DNA of 64,000 nucleotides from Bimuria novae-zelandiae CBS 107.79 (taxonomy: Eukaryota > Ascomycota > Dothideomycetes > Pleosporales > Didymosphaeriaceae): positions 128,272 through 192,271 of the forward strand of contig ML976704.1 of NCBI GenBank assembly GCA_010015655.1. The letters are read 5' to 3'. The notes under the pieces are model-generated. The model was not told where the DNA came from, ran no database searches, and saw nothing but the letters and a program-made list of their open reading frames with translations. Shown here piece by piece: positions 55,745-64,000 of this stretch. How positions within the stretch are numbered: position 1 is the stretch's first letter; every line of letters starts with the position of its first letter. Both the position numbers and the translations under genes were made by a program.

Positions 55745-56972
55745 GATATGTGTGCGCATAACACTGGTATAGTAAACGCCCCATAGCTATACCAGATTCT
55801 AACTCGCTGTGCTCGCCCACTATATTTATTTTTACAGAAAAGTTTGGAGGCATTCTACGTATTTTTACCTTAATTCTCTAGATATCTAGTAAGTAACTAG
55901 CAGGCAGTCATGAGCAGCTAGGAGACAGAGTTTTAATATTACTAGACTTAGTATCACTTAAGGTAGGGCGCAGTTGCAAGACTATTGCTGTACCCACTTT
56001 CCTCGTTCTTAACACCTACGCTAAGTTGTTCCTTACCTTTGCCTTTTTCACATTATCATGCCTTCCTCCCCATGTTTCTAAGTCGATAGCCTACGCGCTT
56101 TATCCTGTTTTTACACTCCGCATAACCAATACAGGGAATTACCCACTTTATTATAAACTAAATAACCCGTTATCCCGCCCTAAACATGCAGCTATCCGCA
56201 TCCTAGCTTTTGAGACCTTATGAGCCTCAAGTCATACTATGTAGTCACCGCCGTCAGATTCCGCTTTGCGTCCTATACATCTACCACTCAATTAAAGAAC
56301 GATTGGAATCTCACGGCAGGGAAATGCTAGGTGCCACAGGCAGAGATACTGAGTCCCAGAATTGTGAGAAGAAAGAGGTCTTTGATACAAGGAAAGGAGG
56401 GCTGAAGGAATCGAATTACCATTGCGTTTTCGACGATTACAGCGTTTTGTACTGCGTTATGCCGTGTCTGGGAGAAGCAGCGACGGACCTGAGAATTCAT
56501 GAAGAGTCGAATTAGAGTGTTGGGAAAAGAGAAGGGTTCTGCTGGGAAGGAGTTGGAAGAATGTAGAGATACGCTGCTGATGTTTGAGGCTAAGCCCTTG
56601 CGCATTTAGCGCATTACCAATGACTCGGAAGAATGGTCTGACATGGTACAAGAAGTCACATGGAGCTGGAGGACAGAGTCAGAATACAGTTGGTCTCGGT
56701 GTTACCTAAGGTAGGACACAGTACTAAGATTGATAGAGTATCTACTGTCCTCATTGCTCACATATTCTAAACATACTACAGGATGGAGAACAGTGGAGTT
56801 CGTATTGCAGTAACCAGTATTTCAACACAGGTTGAGATGCGCTACTGGTAGTATTTACCGTACACTCCCTCTTCGTACCCCCTCAGCACATCAGCACTAG
56901 AGTTACCCCAAGATGGCGGACAGGTGTAGATATACACTACTATCCCGTGTTGATGAGTCCCTGATAAAACGA
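55745..56972. other. Intergenic region with a degenerate direct repeat
   Basis: About 100 bp at 55912-56005 (AGCTAGGAGACAGAG..CTTAAGGTAGGGCGCAG..CTTTCCTCGTTCT) resembles 56658-56755 (AGCTGGAGGACAGAG..CCTAAGGTAGGACACAG..CTGTCCTCATTGCT). They could be the ends of a small LTR-like or TRIM element about 0.85 kb long. No gene seen. Confidence 0.4.
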
Positions 56973-57515
56973 TTAGTTAAGAAGCCCCGATAGTAAATAA
57001 ACTATCGACTTACTCCCGTGCGGCAACGAGTGAGTGTTCCATTTACTGTCCGTGAGAAGCGACGGAATATATTTCACCACGTCCTCCCGTCGCATGGAAC
57101 ATGCGAGCAGCGCGATAAAGATCGCTAGATCCCCTTTGAGGCCTCCATAACTTTTACTCGTGGCGACAGATTGGACTTGATTTATTGTTGGCAATAACAT
57201 ATTTGGCCACTGTTGGTCATCTCGTTGACACCGTAAAGTTTTCATTGTTCCAGCATTAGTCACATATGAACTAAAGTCCCACTGGTCATGATCAAAACTA
57301 AGAGGGTGCCAGGCCTCGCTCTGCCGTGGGTTCGTTGCATCTCCACGAAGGACCCAAAAACCAAATCCATGGCCATAGAAGACCGAGTATGTTTTGGTAG
57401 TGGTTGGATCCGTTTGGGAGTTTGCCGTCGGACAATTGCTGGATACTTCGCCCGTCACAAAACCACCAGATTCCGGTTGCACCTGCATCTTTACCGTGGA
57501 CTCGCTCATAGTCAC
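56973..57515 (-). CDS. Hypothetical protein, no family recognised
   Basis: A 180-codon frame with coding-like composition (KTYSVFYGHGFGFWVLRGDA, then GGLKGDLAIFIALLACSMRR). Upstream in a neighbouring frame, ELTSYKNLKKQHTSLTDTEY reads like a further exon, but the junction (a TAG next to GTGACT) is unresolved. It lies downstream of, and in the same direction as, the C2H2 gene. Confidence 0.35.
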   Translation of the reverse strand: MTMSESTVKMQVQPESGGFVTGEVSSNCPTANSQTDPTTTKTYSVFYGHGFGFWVLRGDATNPRQSEAWHPLSFDHDQWDFSSYVTNAGTMKTLRCQRDDQQWPNMLLPTINQVQSVATSKSYGGLKGDLAIFIALLACSMRREDVVKYIPSLLTDSKWNTHSLPHGSKSIVYLLSGLLN

Positions 57516-57949
57516 CTATTTCGGTGGTGGGGTTCCATATTCCGTGTCTGTCAATGACGTGTGTTGCTTTTTCAGATTCTTGTAACTCGTCAATTCGGAA
57601 AATAAACGCGGGAACGCCAGTAAGATACCACTACAATTGATCAATAAACTCATGGAAGGTAGGAATTACACGAACTTACACGAGTGGGGCCTGATCGTAC
57701 GTCCTTTGACTGCTCAGTATTCAGATGAGCCTCCGGGTACTTTGGGGTGCTAGGAGAAGAACGTAAGTGATCAACGTGAGTGGAAAGGGACGGTCACACC
57801 CACAATGGCGTTGATTGTAATATGCTTGACGCAGGTCGGTCATCCGGGCCGAACGCTTGCGGGAGTCTGATCGGCAATTGCGGGATGCTTGTAAATGACA
57901 AGGGTCGTTCCATGGCAGCAGTTGGGTGGAGGCTGGGATCCGCCTGCGA

Positions 57950-59521
57950 CTAGAACAGGTCTGAGAGGCTTTCCTCTTCATCTAAATCGGTATCGACGAC
58001 GACGTCAGCATCAGTTTCTGCGTTGGTCCCCTGTTCCCCCATGTACTCTCGTGGAATGGCGAAGAGAGCAAGTTGTCTCATGTGAGACCCCACATGCTTT
58101 CTAAACTGTATTTGGTTGACGGACATAGGATCCGTGACTCTAGTCTCAGAGCCTTTCAATCTTGCATCCCATGTATCGCAGAAAGGACAGTCAGAAGTAG
58201 TGTATCGGTGATCAACGCGCCAAGCAGCCTCGCTGAGCGTGTTGATCTGTCCTTCTGTTGCGGCAGACACATGGAGGCGGACGTGATCCTGAAATCTGGG
58301 TAAATCCTGGAAAGGCTCCGCTGTACATAATGGGCAGTACCACCGCGACCGATGATGTGCTTCTTCATGTTCAAACCAAGAAGTGGGATCCGAGAATAGC
58401 TTGAGATCACATTCTTGAAAGGTGCAAACATAAGGCCGTAGGTCCGCGTACATGTGTTTCTTCCAAGAAGATTCGGTGTGTGTCCTTTGTACCATACAGC
58501 ACAAGGGGCAGATAAATTCCATGAATCCGTCGGAAATCTTGTCCAGAGATGGAGGATGCACGTATGAATCATCCCGGTCTCCAAATGAGGAAATCGCTGA
58601 CGACACCTCGGAATGTTTATCTTCGAATCGAGCTTCTGCCAATGAGATTGTGAGATCGCTAAAAGTTGATGCCGTGGTTAAATTGATCGTTGCTGCGTCT
58701 TCCACATTGAGTACATCGACCGTCTCTGGAGGGGGTTCTTGAAGTTTTTGCTGATGATCTCGAGCGTAAGCTAGGTATCCTCTGCGTTAAAAGTTAGCGA
58801 TAACCAGCCGGTTAATCGGCCACTCCTTGCCGGTACGCTCGAAGAGCGGAAATTTTTCGCTTACATGCTGGATCTCAAATTTCGGATCAAGCGGCGTATG
58901 TATCAAGGATAAAGATCTTGTAAATCGGTCTCTAGAACTAGAGCTGCGGATCATAATCGCGATCCTGAATAGACTCGTGATGGTTAGTTTGCCAGTTCGA
59001 ACAGCTCTGACGCTTCTGACGCTTCTGACGGCAGTGGTTCGTCGATGGGCGAATCGGTGATCCTGCTAGATTCTTGAGCGAAAATCTAAACATACAGTTT
59101 AGTATACCTACTTGGATTCAGAGTCCGATGAGTTGCCTGAACCATGTTCGTCCCGATCGATGTGTCGATTAGGTCTCTCACCCAGGGCAATAGGAAGAAC
59201 TTGACACATTAACAGCAGGAAAACGACAATAAAGCACGACTCACCATCTCGTATCGAATTTATGAGGATATTCAGAAGCTCTTTGAGCTGTGACGCAACC
59301 TTAGGCGATTTTCTTAATCGGTAGTCGATGGATACGTATGGCTGAGAATTTTGGAATGCCCCAAGATTGCCCGCCCATAACTTATACCTTTCAAATTGAT
59401 CGTTGACAAGCTCGGGACGCAAAGATGATCGGTACTGAGATCGAATATCCGAAAGAGATGAAGTCAGCTGCTCGAAGAGTCGAGAGCATTCTGTGGAGAG
59501 CAACATGATAGTACCGTCCAT
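57950..59521 (-). CDS. Fungal C2H2-type zinc-finger protein, multi-exon, possibly damaged
   Basis: The start at 59521 begins MDGTIMLLSTECSRLFEQL. The first exon (59245-59521) carries FERYKLWAGNLGAF and SIDYRLR, the N-terminal module common in a large fungal C2H2 family. Middle exons (about 59110-58740) include IAIMIRSSSSRDRFTRS, LDPKFEIQHV and YLAYARDHQQKL, but exact splice sites are uncertain and one junction does not fit frame. The last exon (58705-57950) has the zinc-finger block: FICPLCCMVQ..WKKHMYADLRPYVCTF..CDLKLF, WFEHEEAHH, WYCPLCTAEPF, FRKHVGSHMRQLALFAIPRE. Paralogues are often fused to or near NLR-like and ankyrin proteins; function unknown. It is divergent from the DUF7580-like gene 257 bp away. 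Confidence 0.6.
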
Positions 59522-59777
59522 GGCAACGGAATGGCGGTCGGCCAAATTTGCTGTGGCGATGAACGAGTCTTGGATTATGCTGAATTAGACCTGGGGCGAG
59601 GTTATGGTCTTCAATATGGATTGCGCTTACCCCTCATTGTGGCGCCCAATCCCAGCTCTTCACAGTGACGTCGTTGACCGGTCGTTCACATAGCTTCGTT
59701 CGCTTCCGCTCATGGCCATGCTGTGTCTCCTATCCCTTTCACTCGTACTTCTTGAATCATTGGAGACTTGAGGAAAT

Positions 59778-61454
59778 ATAAGCGGAGTTGAGGTTGCGGG
59801 GCTTGTCATGGGAGCATTCCCTGTTCTGATTCAAGCGCTTGATAAGTATCGCTCCGGTGCTGGCATGCTGGCGGATTGGTGGCAATTCCGACGGGCGTAT
59901 GAGGGATGGAATCAAGACTTAGATTATCAGCGCCTTCTTTTCGAAGACAATCTTCAGCGATATTTGCTGCCGATAGTGGTAGACGAATCAGAAATGGACG
60001 TATTGATCGTTGATCCAGCAGGCGACAGGTGGGCCGACCCAGAGCTCGAGGCACGATTAAAGCAACATTTGTCAAGAAAATACGACCTGCTTCTCGGCAA
60101 TATCATGAGAATCAACGAGTGTATCGAGTAGTTGAAGAAGGACCTTGGCTTAGACAATCCAGCGACGAAAGTGAGACTGGACCAGGTGCGTTCCAGGCAG
60201 GTTGCCAGCTGGCAAGTTTAGCCGAGCAATGACTAATCCCACTAGCATCACAAACTCATCAAAGGAAAGACACCCAGGTCATACTTCTTCAGTCTCGATC
60301 ACTTGAACTTTCAATCGAAGCGCATTAAAATTGCAATAAGAAAATCACCACGAGAGCGCATCTTTGCTCAGCTACAGAAGGTGAATGACCAGCTCCGCAA
60401 CCTTTTGCAGAGTAGCGATGACGTGGCAGCGGCTCGGAAGAATAGCAGCGCGGTGACGGGTGCCTCTACAAGCAGCGGAACGCTTAGACTACTCGAGGCA
60501 TATTTCACATCTCTACGAAGCTCTCTCAAAAGCATGGAAGCTACCATGGTGTGGTTGTGCAAGCCACGTTGCCAACCTCCAATTACCAGAGGTATCAGAT
60601 ACCAGCCCGACCGTATTCAATATCCTATTTCATAGAGATAACGATCAGTTGCAACTCGGTTGGAGAAACACCAAAATCGAAGTTTCCTCGAGAGATTCTC
60701 AAAACGCTCTGGCAGCGCGAAAGCGCGTACGAATTGCCGGGGTCAATGATCAAACAGCGACGCAAGCCGCCACAGGCCAGCCAGGTTCAATTATGAACAA
60801 CCTCTGCACGTCCCTATCAATTCCATGCTCCACGGATATTGGCATCCTAGAAGATGCTCAGCACCGCTTCACATTCTGCCCTCGCGATGGGGCGTTTGAT
60901 CCAGCCGGTAGCTCTGCTGTTACGCTCAATACACTGCTTCGAACCACCGATGCCATATTGCTCACTCGCAGAAAGCGCTTTTCTATTGCTCTCGCACTTT
61001 TTAGGTGGCTTCTGCAACTAGGATCAACACCGTGGCTAGCTTCATCATACCCCAGATGGTGGTGTTCTTCCAAAACCCAACCCAACCTGGTAGCATCACT
61101 TTGGAGCATGCTTATCTTCGGCGCAACTTTTCTGAGGCGTATGGGTGCTCGATCCGAGACGCTTTGCGCCAACTAGGCATCTGTCTCCTCGAACTATGCT
61201 TTGGAATCCCCCTGGAGAACACGCCCTTTCGCAAGCAGATGATAGTTGGACATGGAACGACGAGCACGAGCCTAGACTACGCTGCAGCTATTTTGTGGAG
61301 TGAGACTGTAGGAGAAGAAGCCGGGCCGGAGTTCCAGGACGCCGTGCAATAGTGTCTGTATGCGCACAAGGTCGATGAAAACAAGTGGAGGAAGGAGATC
61401 GGAGGATGTGTCATCGAACCTTTGCAACTCTGCCACCAGAGCTTGTTACGCTAA
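59778..61454 (+). pseudogene. Decayed DUF7580-like gene
   Basis: The pieces match fungal DUF7580 proteins in order. ISGVEVAGLVMGAFPVLIQA appears where the family usually has MSG..; the start codon position (59778-59780) reads ATA. Then come LPIVVDESEMD, INECIE-stop-LKKDLGLDNPATK (TAG at 60129), RIFAQLQKVNDQLRNLLQSSD, HISHLYEALSKAWKLPW, VANLQLPEV, RFSIALALFRWLLQLGSTPW and LRQLGICLLELCFGIPLE. EFQDAVQ-stop-CLYAHKVD has TAG (61350) where Trp is usual. Frame changes lie near 60450-60480 and 61040-61060. Several lesions are G-to-A. An in-frame ATG at 59808 cannot rescue the rest. The function of DUF7580 proteins is not established. Confidence 0.75.
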
Positions 61455-61744
61455 GGAGTAAAGGAAGGGTCAGTACAGCTGCACTCAGTAGGACTCAAGC
61501 TAGCACACAACACAAAATCTATCACTGTATCTACTTGCTTTGTAATTCATACTTCTTTGAATTTTCTGCCTCCTATCCCTTATCCTTAAATCCCTAGCGT
61601 ACGCACCTTGTCCCATCCTCTATTACATCGTCGAAGCCTTGTGTCCAATAGTAATACCGTGTCTCGGCAGTCAGTGCGCAACATCACTTAATGCGCAACC
61701 CTAACATAATCGCAACGTTAACAATATAAGGCTATAAAGCTTTA

Positions 61745-61794
61745 CTGTGGTATCAGGCAAAAGTGAGGTGAGTGGCCCGCGCACAACAGGGGTG
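61745..61794 (+). repeat. Left terminal inverted repeat of the Tc1/mariner element
   Basis: Inverted match to 63007-63056 with a few transitions. Confidence 0.88.
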
Positions 61795-63006
61795 TCGCCA
61801 AGATGCCGAGCCATGTAAATTTCGCACGCTTGTCCTCTTTTATGTATAAATTTCAGTACCTAGTGTGACCACCTTTCGCATTAATTACAGCCTGGCATCT
61901 AACTAGCATGCTCTTAATAAGCTCCCTAAATACTTTACTTTTAATTAAGTCCCACGCTTCCTATATAATATTACGTAGCTAGCTATATATACACTGCTTA
62001 CCCCTAGGTAGATTAAGATAATACTACTTAATATAGTCTTTTATCTTATTCTACACTACCTTAATTAGGTTAAGATCTAGCGAGAACGCTAGCTAAAAGA
62101 TAAAGTAAATTTCTCTTAATTAAAACTCTTTAATTATGTAAGTAGTAGCGTGCCTAGGAGCGCTATCTTGTATAAATTAAAGATATAGATTAAGGCGTAG
62201 CTATTCGTAAATAAGAGGTATAACTCTCTTATAATAGCTCTCCTTATTAATACTCTTCTATTCTTTCTCTTAAAACACTAACGGCCCCTTCGTCGTACCT
62301 AAGAAGTAACCCTAGAACATCTAGCTACGCTTCTTACGTAGTTTCTTAACAATATAAAAGGGATCTAATTCCTCTAAGGCGCCTAGTAACCTACTTCTTA
62401 TAATGCTAGCTACTAGTCACCTAAGTTTCGTCGCTCTAGAGGATTATATACTACTGCTAGGGAGACTAGTTAGCGTAAGCTTTTGCCCACGCGAGGCGTA
62501 GCTAACGATTCTTTTTAGTAAGAGGCTTAGCAAGAGTAACGTGGCGAGTATACCCCCTACTTTGTAAAATATTCTAAATTACGTATTTACTAACGCCCTA
62601 GTAAGTAAAGGGACCTTTTATAAGGCGTAGGAAACTTATCTACCTCCCCTTTTAAGAGGATTTAATAAATTCTTTAAGCTAGTCTACTTATTTATTTATA
62701 AGGGAAAGTAAATAACTAGTGCACTTCTTTAGCGTAACGCGTGCGCTAGTAATTACACAGGTAACTTATCTTTCTAAGACCTTAAAAAGGTTAGTAATAA
62801 ATAGGTAAGTATGCCTAGCTAGACGTAAGGTGCGTATCTAGAGGCGTTAGTCGCGAGTGAGGTATCGACGAGTTAGTGTTAATAGGGGAGACATTGTGGT
62901 GATGTTGTGGTGGACAGCACACGACAGAGGTACAAGCATTATCATATAAATTACATAGAGCTAATGGTATTTCTGTTTAGTGGCGTCCGTTTTGTATCGA
63001 GTCAGG

Positions 63007-63056
63007 CATCCCTGCTGTGCGCGGGCCACTCACCTCACTTTTGCCTGATACCACAG
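63007..63056 (-). repeat. Right terminal inverted repeat of the Tc1/mariner element
   Basis: Inverted match to 61745-61794; followed by the TA duplication. Confidence 0.88.
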
Positions 63057-63058
63057 TA

Positions 63059-64000
63059 CACAAAAGCTATTATTATAAGATTTTTTAGTAAAGAGGTTTC
63101 TTAGGTCTGTAAATAATTACTAGTAACTTAAATTATAAATATTTACTTAGTATTTTAATTAGATAGTTATTATATAATAATAGTATTAATAGTATAAATA
63201 CTATTATATTAATATATATAGGTGCTAGCGTAGATTTCTTTCTTTTTATAACTTTATAAATAGCTTTTAAGGCTCTCTAACTTCCCTTTTTAGCAATTTT
63301 AAGATATCTTTAAAGTTATTATTAAGCCTTACAAGCCTATTAATAAAAGTATTATTTAGTAACCTAATTAGCTTTCTTTTTAATATATATATTTTTAACT
63401 ACTACCTGCGTAACACGCCTCTCTTAAAATAAATAAGCTTTAAGCTATTTATTAGCTCTTTATATTTTTTATTACTAACTTTTTTAGAGTTATAATTATT
63501 CTTTTTTAGCCTTTTAGTAACTAAGAAAATCGTGCGCTCTTTATACTTAAGTAAGTAATTAAAAAATAGCTCCTTTATACTACTCTTTAAATTACTCTAA
63601 GGGCAGAGTCTTACCCTTTATTTAATACTATTTATTAATTTTTAAGGCCTTTTAAAGGCCCTTATTCTCGAATTTTAAAAGTTACTTTTATATAAAAATT
63701 AAGTATATTATCTAGCTAAGCTTGCGCGACTTTTTAATTATAATATTTTTAATAGTAAAGCGTAATAGTTACTTTATTTATACTAATTTAATATACTAAG
63801 TACTAATATAGAGCTCTTTTATAATCTTACCTCTAAAGAGAGCTCCTTATTAAATTATTTAAAAATAGGTATAAGATCTAGTAGCAAGATACTTATATAC
63901 TTAAAAGTCTTAGTAATTAATTATAGAGTAACTAATGTAGTCTAGGCCCTTTAAAAGAGTATATAGAAATTTCTTTTAGTAACTATTAATAGTCTTTAGC
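63059..64000. other. AT-rich stretch to window end
   Basis: Stop-dense in all frames; no readable domain. Presumed continuation of the element entered at 61668. Confidence 0.4.

Larger units (their letters stand above)
61745..63056 (-). mobile_element. Tc1/mariner element with ~50-bp inverted repeats, RIP-degraded
   Basis: Ends are CTGTGGTATCAGGCAAAAGTG and its complement, about 50 bp with few mismatches, flanked by TA (61743-61744, 63057-63058). Minus-strand transposase traces are QDSAPRHAT near 62165 (second Asp block), SLDLNLIK near 62070, where family members read PDLNPIE and the catalytic Glu is now Lys, and the C-terminus CQAVINAKGGHTRY ending at 61853. Many stops occur, so it is inactive. 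Confidence 0.9.
61668..64000. mobile_element. Left end of an AT-rich element with CAGTCAGTGC terminus, truncated by window edge
   Basis: GGCAGTCAGTGCGCAACATC, then ACTTAATGCGCAACCC, mirrors the ends of the 41610-43251 element. The sequence inside is AT-rich and continues past the nested Tc1 element to the window end. No second end is visible, so this is inferred from one terminus. Confidence 0.45.

Overview
The window looks like filamentous ascomycete (Pezizomycotina) chromosomal DNA, most likely a dothideomycete. The genes have short 41-63 nt GT-AG introns with CTAAC/CTGAC branch points. Fungal families are present (Ayg1-like hydrolase, RTA1 exporter, Gfd2-like nuclease, DUF7580-like protein, fungal C2H2 protein). 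Mid-GC gene islands alternate with very AT-rich blocks packed with transposons whose reading frames carry many TAG/TAA stops, as expected from repeat-induced point mutation (RIP). Class and order are inference.

Layout. (1) 1-3.6 kb: a two-gene mobile-element-like block, with a decayed Mutator-like (MULE) transposase on + and a convergent zinc-finger protein on -. Every intron I can place in either gene, and the spacer between them, carries the 8-bp palindrome AACNNGTT; the proposed exons carry none. (2) 3.6-28.5 kb: nested, mostly RIP-degraded transposons. These are a minus-strand Copia with identical 117-bp LTRs and a TATAA target duplication; a plus-strand Copia relic; an LTR of a 477-bp family; a gag-only LTR element (250-bp LTRs, ATTAT) split by a second Copia (176-bp LTRs, AATCT); telomere-like inverted repeats; a Fot1-type transposase split by a solo LTR (GTATA); and two solo LTRs of a 386-bp family (CGTTA, GAGAA). 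(3) 28.8-41.6 kb: a gene island with a membrane-anchored alpha/beta hydrolase, an Ayg1-like hydrolase, a Gfd2-like DEDD nuclease, a broken UDP-glycosyltransferase and an RTA1 exporter. (4) 41.6-43.25 kb: an AT-rich transposon with ~90-bp terminal inverted repeats. (5) 43.3-50.6 kb: a multicopper oxidase with one frameshift, a glyoxalase-like VOC protein and a SET-domain protein with a signal-like N-terminus. (6) 50.56-52.35 kb: a complete Fot1/pogo element with near-perfect inverted repeats, ending 84 bp before the start codon of a FAD-linked (BBE-like) oxidase. (7) 54.2-61.5 kb: small unknown genes, then a divergent pair made of a fungal C2H2 protein (-) and a decayed DUF7580-like gene (+). 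(8) 61.67-64 kb: a Tc1/mariner element (TA duplication) apparently nested in another AT-rich element.

Together. Ayg1-like hydrolase, multicopper oxidase, BBE-like oxidase, glycosyltransferase and RTA1 exporter are the kind of tailoring and export enzymes found around fungal pigment or secondary-metabolite pathways. No polyketide synthase is present and two of them are damaged, so this is at most an eroded or scattered set. The strongest candidate for something undescribed is the palindrome-marked two-gene element at the left edge.
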